A stretch of DNA of 64,000 nt from Pleurotus djamor (Eukaryota > Basidiomycota > Agaricomycetes > Agaricales > Pleurotaceae): contig JAPEVF010000054.1 in NCBI GenBank assembly GCA_029747585.1, positions 62,001 to 126,000 on the forward strand, given 5' to 3'. Shown piece by piece: positions 47,665 to 59,259 of the stretch. Both the position numbers and the translations under genes were made by a program. The notes under the pieces were generated by a model. That model was not told the DNA's origin, did not search any database, and saw nothing but the letters and a program-made list of their open reading frames with translations. The first letter of the stretch is position 1. Each line of letters opens with the position of its first letter.

Positions 47665-47946
47665 ATGAAATTCTCCGTCGCCTTGCTCACCGCCTTCGCC
47701 GCAACCTCAGCCTACGCTGCCATCTGCACTAAGGAATGCAGCCCTGTGCCTGAGACCTGCGGTCAAGGCCAAGTTGCGTTCAAGCAAGGAGAGTGCTGGT
47801 CGTGTTGCCAGGCCCCAAAGGATCCCCTCCCTTGCCCCAAAATCTGCCTTCCTCCCAACCCCGACTGTTCGGGTACTCCAGGCTTCCCTGGAGGTGGGGG
47901 TAGTTGCTGGAACTGCTGTGCCTCCCTCCCTCAAGGACAAGAGTGA
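47665..47946 (+). CDS. Secreted 12-cysteine protein B
   Basis: 93 residues, the same length as copy A, with the identical signal region (LLTAFAATSAYAAICTKECS). Two six-Cys repeats: CTKECSPVPETC...GECWSCC and CPKICLPPNPDC...GSCWNCC. The PPNPxCSG...PGG part of repeat 2 is Pro/Gly-rich. It is convergent with the HeLo-like copy 2, stop-to-stop 281 bp, nearly the same as the 280 bp of the other arm. Confidence 0.8.
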   Translation: MKFSVALLTAFAATSAYAAICTKECSPVPETCGQGQVAFKQGECWSCCQAPKDPLPCPKICLPPNPDCSGTPGFPGGGGSCWNCCASLPQGQE

Positions 47947-48227
47947 GAGAGTGAGATCATACTTTCCTCTGAGTCTCACATGCTACATATGTATGTCGTA
48001 GTCACAAGCAATGAATATGTCTGTTTGAAGCTATCTCTGCCCCGAAAGGGCCTTGCAAGTAATAAGTGGCGCGCTTGATATGTGCATATACCGCTTTGTC
48101 GTATGAGTAAATTTGTTTTAGGGTTGGCGGCTGCTAAATGGCAATCCCCCATTCCACAACTTCCTGACCAGTTTCACTACATAAGGTTCAGCAATTGTAA
48201 CACTTGGAAAACCGGGTTGAAGACCAC

Positions 48228-50055
48228 TCACAACGTAGCAACAACATCATCACACGACGCTTCAGTATCACGGCTATCCATCTCTTCTTCAATGTAGGCA
48301 GAGCAGACGTTCCGCTCAACACTGAAGGACGCAGGTAACGCTTCTTCAATCCACCCAAGGCGATTCCGCAAAGTGTCAAAGTCACTAGGAAGAGAAGTCG
48401 ACGTGGATTGCATCCCGTAGATCAATTGCCTAGCCATCAGCGCTACCATTCGCGCGTCATCATGGCGAGAAAACGATGAAAGAATATGGAAGGCATTAGC
48501 CAACGATGAAGCGTAAACCTGGGCAACTCGGGCATCGACACAAAACGCCCACGAAGGTGTCGTCCTAGTCACAGAGAGAATGGATTGGTCGACGGTCGAG
48601 TTATCTTCAAGTTGCAGCGGAGCGTAGTGTTCGTAAACAACAGGAATCTCCGGGCTGTATATCAGCTGAATCATTTCGCGGAGTGCAGCGACGGCTTCCT
48701 CCTCGCGTTCGTGTACTCTGCAGTGGAAGGCCAGCGTAGACATGTGGCCAACAAGTCGTTTATAGTGGAATGACATTGGCCAATTACCTTGGCGCTGCAG
48801 GCCGATCGAAAGAAGTCTCCGATCAACCGAAATCAGATCTTGAAGTCGAGAGACAGCGTCCTGTTGAGAGAATTGAAGGAAAGACGTCAGGACGACCCAG
48901 ACGTTGTCGTCGTCGCTGAGAGAGGTAACCCGAGTAGTCATAGTTTGACAGAACTCGAGGAGGTTCGCATGAGGTTCCAGGAATTCCCATAAATCCGATA
49001 AGAGGTCAATAAACTCTCCGAGGAGTTGGGAGGTGAGATGGCCGAGTTGGTGGAATTCGTTAACGACTTTCCAGAGGTCACCTAACGCTTGCAGCATTAT
49101 GATCTTGTTGTCGGGCCCGGAGTAGCCTGGGAGGTTGAGACGGGAATATGAATGGAAGTTAGGACGAATGCAGCCGTTGACGACGACTTCAGCATCTCGA
49201 AGGGTGGAAATGGAGATGACCACTTGGGACATCTGATACTCGAGGTAATGGTGGTCCCAAGGTTCTAGGACATCCTGAGCCGAGTGCACGATTGGTGAGA
49301 ATGAACGAGTTTGAGGAAATATAAGATACATACCGAATCTTGGTGATTTAGACTTAATTGCCCTCGTGACACTGCATCTAAGAAGAGTCGGTCAAATTGT
49401 CGCAGTTGGGTGTTTAACGTAGTTTGTAGAGTTAGGACGTGATGTTCCACTCTTGAGACGGTCATCTCGCTCCTAGCTGCGATGTAGAACTATAAGTACG
49501 ATCCCATTGAGTAACTGAAGAAAGAGAGATAGAAAGATGCAAAGAGTTTCATACATGACAGCGAGATAACGTAGTCCGTATTTGATCCCTAAGCCGAGAT
49601 ATCGTAGCTTCCACTTTATCAGCTTGAAACCAAGAATGGACATTAAAGCGAGAAACGAGGGTTCGTTTCCGATGCAGGCGTCTGCATGTCGCCAGAGCAC
49701 TATTCAATTCCCTGAGCACCCCGAAAAAAAAACTTCAGCGCTCGATGGTCAGAAAGAGGGCGGTACAGAGGAGACGAACCGTTCAAGGTGATGGAGAGAA
49801 GTCCTTAACTCAGATGAGCGTCGTAGTGATTGTTGGTGAGTAATGCAGAAATCTTTGAGGGTGCTGAGATCCGCGACGACGTCTTCGGCGAGCTCGTTGA
49901 TTCGTGTTGAATTCTTGCGTACCTGTCCGAGAGTAAGTAGGCTGAGATGATTGTCAACAAGGGCAGGAAAGACAGACCCTGCGAGCAGCCTCTAGAATGC
50001 TGTTTCCGATAGTGACAAAAGTGATAACAGCTGTGGTGATCGTCAACGGATCCAT
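48228..50055 (-). CDS. Protein with HeLo-like N-terminus, copy 2
   Basis: Five exons on the minus strand from 50055 (first exon 50055-49978, 78 nt as in copy 1; last exon 49274-48228), about 526 residues. It starts MDPLTITTAVITFVTIGNSI and keeps all exon borders of copy 1. Conserved blocks include LRDAEVVVNGCI, DDDNVWVVLTSFL, WPMSFHYKRLVGH and DDARMVALMARQLI. No frameshift or internal stop is visible, so both copies appear functional. Confidence 0.7.
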
Positions 50056-50500
50056 AGACTGGGACTCCAAAGACTCGAGGCGGTCGTGGGTTAGGGAGAG
50101 GACGCAAGGTAACGGGTACCAGGACGTTAACGCCCACTTATACTGCCATTGATTGTGGCTCTATGTCGGCAATGAGACGATCAGGCTTGAAGCTTGAAGC
50201 CCCATCGACATCACCGGAGCCTCAGCGCTCGTTCTGACTCTGAGTCACAATTCTGAAGCGAGGGGGTGCTTTCCTGAGAAGGTGCCGAGTGTTCTCAGTG
50301 ATGCTGTGCAAGATGATTCATGAAGCTAAGAGCGTGGAGACTGGCGCCTCGTACTTATATCGGACGAGGCCCGGGTCCCGTTTCAAGACTGAAAGTTTTT
50401 TGGTAATTGAGTCTTGAGTTTGCATAACAATCAGGTGCTTGTCACCACTAGGTAGAATTTTACAATGTGGTCGCGCTGGGTGATTGCAGTTAATGTCATC
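50056..50500. other. Upstream of HeLo-like copy 2
   Basis: The first 200 bp belong to the repeat arm; no gene seen. Confidence 0.5.
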
Positions 50501-50809
50501 CTAAAACAATGTTTGGATTGTCGCTGAAGGAGGGGGTAGTTGCGGGAGGCGGGCGCAACAAGTCCAGCAACGACCCGAGCCTTCAGGAAAGCCTGGCCTA
50601 CGCGAGCAGTCCGGGTTAGGAGGGAAACACTTTCTGGGGCACGGGAAGGGCTTCTTTGGGACTCGACAGCATGACCAACAACCTCTCTGCTGAAATGCAA
50701 TCAGGCCTCGGACGCAGACTCCGGGTTCGGCTCTGCATTCCCTAGTGCAGACTGCGGCGTAGGTGGAAGTGCAAACCAAGGCAGCGAGCAATGCGACGGT
50801 GGATTTCAT
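50501..50809 (-). CDS. Secreted 12-cysteine protein C (diverged)
   Basis: 102 residues with the signal peptide MKSTVALLAALVCTSTYAA. It keeps the double pattern: CTRECRAEPGVC...GCWSCC and CPRKCFPPNPDC...GRCWTCC. It is more basic than A and B (many Arg/Lys: CRVPKKPFPCPRKCF) and has a longer tail. It lies outside the inverted repeat and has no adjacent convergent HeLo-like partner, so it probably predates or escaped the duplication. Confidence 0.75.
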   Translation of the reverse strand: MKSTVALLAALVCTSTYAAVCTRECRAEPGVCVRGLIAFQQRGCWSCCRVPKKPFPCPRKCFPPNPDCSRRPGFPEGSGRCWTCCARLPQLPPPSATIQTLF

Positions 50810-52332
50810 GCTAGATGCATAGAATCTCATGATAAGCGCCATTAATGATGCGTCGAAGAGGTGATCGAACCTTTTGCCTTTTTCTGGGAAGTTGACCTAG
50901 ACGCGAGCAGTATGAATTAGACAAGATGGTAGAATGAAGAGGATGTTTTACGTACTAGTTGTGGTGCCTTGGGAGGTTGTCGGCTGGGATTCAAGGCGTG
51001 GGGCTTATATGGCCTCTACGATGCACATGGATGCTCAAGCACTCCGAGAAGTCTTAAACTGCGCCGGCATGCACACAGGCAGTTGTACATTGACGTAGAT
51101 GAGAATGCAGGATTGAAGGGAAGCTACTGCTCAATGAAAGTGGGTAGTAGAGCCATGTCCGAGTCGGCTGAGAGTTCTTCCAGTGCATGAGAATGAGCAC
51201 GAGGACTACACAGTGTGTAGGAGGTGATGGGACATAAGTAAACACAGCGCCAGGATTCAGAGCCCGGGGGGCGTCCGATTAGTGCTGCCAGAATGGGAGG
51301 TCTAGGCAAGTTATAAGTTGGTTCGAGACCTGTGCGACTAGTGGTGCGTCGAGATGACGAGCTTCTGCACACAGCGGAAGTCAGAACTGGTTTCTAGAAG
51401 CCTATCTGCGTCCCCACTGCCGTTGATCTTGACATGGTAGTCGACATAATAAAAGCTGGCCAGACTCAGATCGAATTCCTTGTCTCAAAAATTCGACATG
51501 CGCCTTTCGGAGCTGGAAATGTACCAATCAAAACATTATGACTCCGCTTCCGACATTTTATTATTAAAGCGCGTAAATAAGCGCGTAAACCCCCCACACC
51601 CAACCCACACCTGAAGGCCTCTTGAAGCTTGAAGGTCTGACCTTCGATGGTCTTGAACAATGAAAACGAACGGGCATAATAATGCTGACGGAACTGATGT
51701 CTACCCCGCACAGTGAACTGCGAAGAATTTGAACTTCTGACGGAGGCCATCCGATTCAACTGATGATCCATGATGCATGACTCAAGACCCACCGCGTCCT
51801 GCTCCCTTCGCGCTTTTCGATATCACTCTGGCTTTCTCTCCGCTAGACTTTGACATGCCCTGTGGCACCGGGAAATTTATTGCGCCGTCTCTCTGGGTGC
51901 TGTTCGTGTTGCATCGATATTTGGAACAAATTTGGAATGCTCCTTCACATCATTTCCTGGACCTTCTGGGCTATATCTTGTTCTATGATCTGATTCCCTG
52001 AGAACTGGTGCACGAATCAAGCGAGTATATTGGCCTTCGACATTATCTCTTCACGAGAGGATGCCATCTCTTCTAACTGTTCGCAGAATGGAACCTTCTT
52101 TGGCTTCGAACCTCACCAGTATCACAATGGAGTCTTCATTTAAAACAATTATGCCGCGCTAATCACCTAGCAGACGCAGGACTTCGTCACGTCGATGTCC
52201 AGACCTCCCTGCTGTGAAGTAGAAATCCTTATAAAAATCCGCTCATCCCTACTCACTTTATCCAACCAACTCTCGCCCTCCTTTACTCAGACACACTCAC
52301 AAATCAACCTCACCGTTCTTTTCGCCCTCACA
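50810..52332. other. No recognisable gene
   Basis: The left end is the 5' side of 12-Cys gene C. Further right only short frames; the last 150 bp before the hydrophobin are pyrimidine-rich with a 'cttataaaaatcc' TATA-like box at about 52230. Confidence 0.45.
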
Positions 52333-52798
52333 ATGCTGTCCAATACCTTCATCGCCGTTGCTCTTGCCGCGTTCACCACCGCCACTCCCCTCCTCGCACG
52401 CACCGACGCTCCCCAATGCAGCACGGGCACCATCAACTGCTGCAATAGTGTTCAGGATGTCAAGTCCGCCAAAGGCAGCTTGATCGCGGCTCTCCTCAGC
52501 CTAGACGTTGCTGAGCTCACTGGAGCCATCGGCCTTGGATGCACTGCGCTCGTCGGTGGAGCTCAATGGTTTGTTCTTTTTCTTGAACATATTGTGAATT
52601 TGATTGCTAACACCGGGTTTTGAGTAGTACTCAGCAGACTGTTTGCTGCGAAGGAGACAAGTTTAGTAAGTCACACGTCGCAGACTGACAATTGTCTTGA
52701 AAGACTCCGTTTCTCAGAGCGCAAGCTAATGCTACTCCTTTTCTTGCGTAGGTGGACTCGTCAACGTCGGATGCACCCCCATCAACGTAGGGCTTTAA
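52333..52798 (+). CDS. Class I hydrophobin
   Basis: Secreted cell-wall amphiphile that self-assembles at air-water interfaces. Exons are 52333-52568, 52628-52665 and 52752-52798, 106 residues. A signal peptide (LSNTFIAVALAAFTTATPLLA) precedes eight cysteines in the canonical order: C-x6-CC in QCSTGTINCC, a 32-residue loop, C and C in GLGCTALVGGAQC, then VCC and the final C (NVGCTPINVGL). The C-x-CC-x-C-x-C-x-CC-x-C pattern, long third loop and class I ending are clear. The intron between AQ and CTQQ is where hydrophobin genes often have one. Confidence 0.92.
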
Positions 52799-53206
52799 CT
52801 TTTAAGCTCGAACGCCCAACGTCAAAGTTCAAACGGCTGAACCACTGGGCTTGATGGTTGCTGGTCAGGTCTTCTGTAGATCGGCCTACTATACGTGTCC
52901 CCATGGTGTTCCACCGCCGTTTTGCACTTGTAAACCCCTCCTATCCCCTATCCGTACCCCCTCCACTGCTGCGTAGTTCCTCCCCCTCGATACCTTTGTT
53001 GTCGCTTCCTTTTCATCTAGCAATGCTTCTTCAAGCTTCCCTCCACTTTGTTATTNTTCTACAGACCAATAAACCAGTATCTTTTCCTTTCCATTTAGTT
53101 TCTCCTCCCTTCATTTAATGCATCGGTGAACCCCNAGCCAACTGAAGGTTGCAGAAGGGCATGGTAAGTTGATTATTGAACTACGGACTTCTTCAAATGA
53201 AAATTG
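52799..53206. other. Convergent 3' regions
   Basis: Hydrophobin and short-chain dehydrogenase 3' flanks with T-rich sequence; no gene seen. Confidence 0.5.
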
Positions 53207-54352
53207 CTACTCTAAATGCATCAAATCATCCGACCAATGTGCAAACTCCCCANCAATCTTCTGAAGCTCAACAGCCCTAGCCGTAGCTTGTTCCACACAA
53301 TCCTTCCCCAAGGGCAGCCGCATCGGTGGCTCATCCAAGCTGCTGACTTCCAATACTTTCAAAACTCCCTTTTTCACATCGCTGTACGTGATTTCGGTGG
53401 TGGAANACCCTTGCGTGAATATTTCTCTCGCTCGGAAAGATTGAAGACCGGGATTTGTGTACGCCGGATGGCAATCAAGGAAAGGAGCGGTATTTTGAAT
53501 TTCTGTTTTGAAAAATCCTGGTTCGATGGTCGTGATCTATGTGTTTATATTGACTTAGTATCCCGAGAGCGGCTACGTCCATCCATTGGATGCATAGGGA
53601 ACCAAACCTTGATATTCCAAGTTGGGTCAAGTTCCTTCGCAAATGTCTCAGCAAATCCCTCCAGAGCTAGGGTGAACAACAGAAGGAGCGTCAACTCAAC
53701 TNANNTNNCATAAGTAACTGTGGTCAGGCCAACTAACGGACGTACCATGTTTACTAAGGGGGTGTAGATTGAGTTTCGAATGTCACGTTGGGTTGTAAGG
53801 TTGATTCGGAGTCCGGACATCACATACCTTGCCGTGTAGTAAGACGTCAACAGGATGGGAGAGATTCCAGCCATTGAGCTGTTGTTCAAAAGTCGTCCTC
53901 CTATTCCAGGGGGGTTTCTTTCGCGGAAGCACCGAACAGCTTCCTTCATAACATTCGTCGCACCCCAGAAATTGACCTCGAAGACTCTCCTTGCGACATC
54001 ATCTTGCTTGGTTTCGGCTTCAGCAAACGCGGCGGCTCCTGCATTGTTAAACACAACATCGATGCGACCGAACTTATCGTACGCGGCGTTGAACGCGGAT
54101 TCGATGTCGGAGGGGCTTGTAACGTCGCATCGCACAACAAGAAGGTTAGCGGAGGGGTACTGGTTGACTAGGTCATCTAGAGAGTTGGTGACTCGGACGG
54201 CANCGATAACGGATTCGCCACGGTTGATGACCTCTTCAGCAGTTGCTCGACCGAAGCCTGTCGAGGCACCAGTTACTAGAAGAAGTAAATTTAGCTGCGC
54301 TTTCAAAGGGGCTGAGTTTGAACGTACTGAACCAGACTCTTGCCATNGACAT
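53207..54352 (-). CDS. Short-chain dehydrogenase/reductase with an 8-nt exon
   Basis: NAD(P)H oxidoreductase, 289 residues. Exons on the minus strand are 54352-54328, 54275-53828, 53753-53746, 53666-53608 and 53536-53207. It starts MSMARVWF and joins to ITGASTGFGRATAE, the classical TGxxxGxG cofactor motif. NNAG and an SSMAG segment with the active-site Ser follow. The catalytic Tyr-x3-Lys is split: YYTA+S ends exon 2 and the 8-nt third exon supplies Lys-His, continuing into ALEGFAETFAKELDPTWNIK, as expected for the family. ITTIEPGFFKTEI follows. It belongs to the fungal 17-beta-HSD-like/retinol-type classical SDRs; substrate unknown. Ns at 54347, 54204, 53406 and 53253 do not break the frame. 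Confidence 0.85.
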
Positions 54353-55250
54353 ATTGATGTTAGAGATTTATGAATTACCAGTAGGGTTCCGACATCGCAT
54401 CAGCTGCGTACTTATAGTTTCTGGGGGTAGTTAGAGAATTACATTGAGGTGACGTCACTGTGAATTTGACCCCAAGAGCGTAGTGGTTGTTTCGCAGAGG
54501 CTAACGAGAGCTTTCGTAACAATGATGGGTTAGTGTCGATGCTTGCCTGTGGGCCTTCGATCGCGACAATCCACACTTGCGCAGCGGAGAAAAGGAGGGG
54601 GTGTTATGNTCTCCGTGGGCATGAAAGAGAGCCTCGAGGTACACTGNATTCCGTCACAGACGGGGCCTTCAATCGTAAACAGGCATTGTGGATAGATGTG
54701 CCTCTCNAGCATGATGGGGTATCGATGTGCCTCCCTTTGTTCACCAAGCAGTAGATCCTTGTAGCAGCTACTCTAGNATGCCGCACAAAAACATGTCTGT
54801 GTCACCCACGGAGTCTNTCGTAAGCGGTAAGCTTCCTGGTTCCTGGTGTTAGTTAGGAAGAAACAAGGCGACACCAAGGTTGCCTCTAGGGGGGCTCCAA
54901 TGTCGAAGCCGTAACCACATTTTGAGNCCGTAAGAATCTCGGACTTTGNGNACTCCGTGANATACTGTGGTGGGGGNCGCACGGTAAGTATCCAACATGA
55001 CGNATGACTTCAACGAANGCCTACTNTAATTGTGGACCTGTGGACTTTGNNNNNNANNCTTGAAGCTTGACCCCCTATACAGTCCCCAGGCCNATGGGNG
55101 CGGGTTCGTNNTGAGACCATGATGATTANNGNNNGNAACATCATCACTCAGGAAAGGTGTGAATGCAAAGTTCTGTCATGATTTATGATACAAAGAAGAG
55201 GGCATGCGTGCCGATGGCCAAGGCCGAATTTAAAGAACAAAACACAGAGT
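54353..55250. other. N-rich, low-quality stretch without a gene
   Basis: About 30 scattered Ns, including 55040-55048. Frames on both strands are short and no domain is visible. It probably marks a weakly covered or repetitive join. Confidence 0.5.
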
Positions 55251-55894
55251 CTACGCAAACGCNCGCCTGACTCCGATGGCACTGAGCATGAGCTCCTTGC
55301 GNTCATCAANNTTGTCCGGAATGGCCAGCCCAGGGTAATAGCCATTAAGATAGGCCAGAGTTTGACCAGCTGAGAGCTGNGTGATAGCCAACTGCGAGGT
55401 CAACGGAGGAAGGTCATGCTAGAGNGACCGAGAAAAGGAGGGATACAATGAGAGGAAGACTAATGTTAGGAAAGGAATCAACTTACAGGCGCAGAAGTGG
55501 GGTCGTCACATGTTGCATTTGGAAAAGGGACAACTTCTAAAACCGCGGTGTCTGTAACAGGAGCATTTTGGTTGAAGAGCTGGATGTGAAGTATATGAGC
55601 ATCTTTAGCTTAGTATCTTGACTCGGCGCAGAAAATACGTACGAGTGACGTGGTGCGTCTGTTTCGACGAATCCCGAGCGCAAGCTCATCCAATAGGCTA
55701 CCAATATCAGCGAGGGCAGGTGCGAGAGCCTCAGCAACTAAGTCCTTGAGCTGAGTGATAAACGGCGTGAGACTGTGGGATTCGCTAAGGGAAGCCTCAG
55801 AGTCACAGCGGTTTACGGCTTCTGAGGAACTCAAGGCCGGGGCTGGTAGTATAGGAATTTCTGGCCCAACATTTACAGGAGGAGTGACGGGCAT
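55251..55894 (-). CDS. Mug135-like C-terminal domain protein
   Basis: Exons on the minus strand are 55894-55643, 55579-55487 and 55418-55251, 170 residues. The N-terminal half is low complexity then helical (LVAEALAPALADIGSLLDELA). The C-terminal half, VLEVVPFPNA...LPPLTSQLAITQLSAGQTLAYLNGYYPG...RKELMLSAIG (segments of one domain), fits the fungal Mug135 C-terminal family, named after a meiotically upregulated fission yeast gene; the biochemical role is unknown. Ns at four places mask single residues. A longer N-terminus from 56068 is possible in the same frame. Confidence 0.65.
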
Positions 55895-56775
55895 GGCGGT
55901 AGTGGTCAAGCTTGTTCCTTGTGCTGACGTAATGCCTTTCCCCCTTCCTATCCCCCTATCCGCCCTCCGTTGTTGGTTTCCCTTCGTTCGTTCTCGATCA
56001 CTTTTCAACCAAGCATTATTTTCAGTCCCTCTCTCTCCCGTCAAAAAATGTCGATTGCTTGTGCCCAATGAACCAGTAGAAATTTCCGATCTGGCATTTC
56101 GCTGTGCCTTCCTTCAACTTGCCTTCAACTTGGACGTCGGAATGGAAAGTGAACTAGTGAACCCTCGCAGTTAGCTCCTCAAGATATTCGCTTCGTCCAT
56201 TCATTGTAAACACATGCTGACCAGGCATGGAGTCCCTCAACGGAAGGCTTGAGACGTAAACTTGAAACCTTCAAAGAATTAATCTTGGTGCTGCTGGAGA
56301 GCGATGACTGTACTCTCAAGCCGCTTAACGCATCTATGCTTTTACCGAATGTCCCTACGGTGTGATTATAAGCACAAAATTTCCCTCCTCCGAGGATGGG
56401 ATTCGACTGGGACACCGCTTGTCCTTATGACATCCATGACCGCCTTGGCCAACCCTTATCTCAAATCAGCAAATCAGGATTGGGGGGTCGTTCAGCTAAC
56501 CGGATAACACAGGTGGATACGACTCCCGATAGGTTCATCACCTTCAGCCCTTCTCCGAAAAGCTCCCTTCCGTTGTTCGAGGAAGTAGATAGGTAATGAT
56601 GAAAACACGTGCTGCGCCACACCTGGGCGCCCTAAATAGTAAATTTGCTCAGTTACTCCCCTTCCGTCATTGGTTTCCTTCAGAGCGTAAATCATCGAGC
56701 TCACCGTCCTTTCATCCCGACCACCACCTTCCCCCCATCCACCTCGGCGTCGTTGCTCGCAGCGGTCAATCCATC
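55895..56775. other. Upstream regions of divergent genes
   Basis: Between the Mug135-like gene and the NADH dehydrogenase. Open frames here are not recognisable. Confidence 0.45.
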
Positions 56776-59259
56776 ATGCGTTCCGGTTAGTTTTTTCCAC
56801 AACCCTACGCGTGGGCCCAGAACTGAATACGGCAACACCATCAACAGCGCTGGCCAGACCCCTCCTCCTCAGCTCCAGGTCTTCGGTTTTGGCTCGTACT
56901 TCGCACGTGCAGAAGCAACTATGCCGGCGAGCCTTCTCAGAGTCAACGTCTTCTGGTTCTGCATCGGTACGCGTCCCTGCTATCTCCGACTTATGACCCA
57001 AGTAGCTAAAACTTGTTCTTCGCGGATTAGCCTCAGCCTGAAGCTGCGACCCTCTCCAAGCAGTCACGTTGGCGAAGCTTCCTGCAAATTCTCGGAAGGG
57101 CGACGTTGATTACGGTCTTTGGAGGCGCTGGCGCTTTCTACTACGTCACTCAGAAAGACCGATCACCAGGACAGCAGCTGCCTTTCGATAGCACGAAAAA
57201 NGACTGTCGTTGTCTTGGGGAGTGGATGGGGAGCCACTAGCTTGTTGAAGAACCTCGATACCGAGGATTACAATGTCGTAAGTACCACAATAACTCGTAT
57301 TGGCACGATATCCTCAAATAAGTACTCGACAGGTGGTCATCAGCCCAAAAAACTACTTTCTCTTCACCCCTTTGCTACCCAGTGTCGCAGTCGGTACTCT
57401 GAGCCCACGTTCTATCCTCCAACCCACCCGGTACATTACCCGACACAAGAAACGTGCTGTCTCTGTGATTGAAGCGGAAGCGAAGTCCGTCGACGTGAGT
57501 CCCTTCATCCCGTCTACTGTCGACTTTGTTGCATATGCTCATCTCGTCATGTGGATCCCATAGCCGGTCAAGAAGACTGTCACTTTCACAGGTAATGTTC
57601 AATTCCTTTGCCTCACGTGATCGTTCACTCCTTCGCGGTTCCGTTCGATCTGTTTTGCTTCCGTCTCCACGACATAGAACCGGTTATGCTGATACCCATC
57701 GTTCGTCCACAGATAACTCTGCAATCCAAGGAGAGGTCTCTACAACGACGATACCATATGATTACCTTGTTTTCGGTGTTGGTGCGGAAGTGCAGACCTT
57801 CGGTATTCCGGGTGTTCGTGAGCATGCGTGCTTCATGAAGGAGCTCACTGATGCGGAGCGGGTACGTCATTTGCCATCTTGAGCTAATGAAATGCTGATC
57901 GAGAGTTCCATAGATGCAACGGGAGTTCATGGACTGCCTGGAGTCTGCTGCATTCCCGGGCCAGTCTCAACAGGAAGTTGATCGTCTGTTACATATGGTA
58001 GTGGTTGGTGGAGGTCCCACTGGTGTTGAATTGAGTGGAGAATTGCACGATTTCCTCGAGGTGTGTTTCTCCCACATCTACTTGCGTTCCAATGAATCTG
58101 ACGTATATCTTCAGGACGATCTCCGTGCTTGGTACCCTGAGCTTGCAGGCAAAGTTCGCATTACCTTGGTGGAAGCTCTCCCATCCGTCTTGCCTATGTT
58201 TAGCAAGCAACTCATCGACTACACCGAGTCCACCTTCAAGGAGAGTAAAATCGACATTCTTACCAAGACCATGGTGAAAGAGGTTGGTCGTGACGCCTAT
58301 TCGCTCCTTTCCCATTGTGTTGACATGAATACTACGACGTAGGTCAAGCCGAAGAGCGTCGTTTTGCAGAAGCCGGATAAAAGCATCGTCGAAGTCCCCT
58401 GTGGAATGGTCGTTTGGGCTGCCGGTAACACTGGACGTCAGGTCACGAGGGACTTGATGGCTCAATTGCCCAGCGCCCAGACCAACAGACGTGGTATCGC
58501 CGTCGACGGTTAGTCCTGCTCCCCTTTCTTTGTGTTTTCGGGTTCCTGATTGTCCATGTATAGACCACATGCGCATGCTCGGCACTGACGGTATCTTTGC
58601 CCTCGGCGACTGCACGGCTACCTCATATGCTCCCACCGCCCAAGTCGCCTCCCAACAAGGTGCTTATCTCGCTCGGGTCCTCAAGAGACTAGCGAAGAAA
58701 GAGAATTTGGAGCAACGTCAAGCTGAATTGACCGCTGTTGCGGCGAAAGCTGCGGACGAAGAGGAGAAGAAAGGTGTTCTTGCCGAGTTGAGCACGGTTG
58801 AGAAGCAATTGGCGAAAGCGAGTAAACAACGCCCGTTCCATTACTCCCATCAGGGATCGTTGGCGTAAGCGATGTGTTTTTATTGGTGCTTTTTCTCGGA
58901 TGGCTGATGGTTTGGGGGTTGTTTTTTCAGGTACATCGGCTCGGAGAAGGCTATTGCTGATTTGCCGTTTATGAATGGGAATGTGCGTATTTCCTTCGGT
59001 CACCTGCGGGAGCTCGGTTGACGCTGCTTGATGCTGATGGACGTTTGTGTTTAGGTGGCTACTGGTGGTGTCGCGACGTTCCTGTTCTGGCGCAGTGCCT
59101 ATCTTAGCACGCTATTCTCATTGAGGAACCGTGTGCTTGTTGGTAATGACTGGCTCAAAGTCAAACTTTTCGGACGGTTAGTGACTTTCATCTATGATCG
59201 CAACGTGGGTGAACTAACATTGGTTGTTGTCTTGCAGAGACGTCAGTCGAGATGCTTGA
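56776..59259 (+). CDS. Alternative (type II) mitochondrial NADH dehydrogenase
   Basis: Rotenone-insensitive, non-proton-pumping NADH:ubiquinone oxidoreductase of the inner membrane. Thirteen exons from 56776 to 59259; 570 residues if the N at 57201 is dropped. An Arg/Ser-rich mitochondrial presequence ([10 protein letters not shown]) precedes one hydrophobic helix ([17 protein letters not shown]). The FAD site is [14 protein letters not shown], then [17 protein letters not shown]; the NADH site is [19 protein letters not shown]; later [20 protein letters not shown]. The charged insert ([17 protein letters not shown]) sits where external NDE enzymes vary, and the C-terminus [16 protein letters not shown] is the usual amphipathic membrane end. 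The AAAAAN run at 57196-57201 breaks the frame between exon 3 parts. Confidence 0.93.

Larger units (their letters stand above)
47210..50260. repeat. Right arm of a large inverted duplication
   Basis: Reverse-orientation partner of 41890-44900, with the same gene pair and spacing. Coding parts are diverged by many substitutions but keep exon structure, so the duplication is not very recent. Confidence 0.8.
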
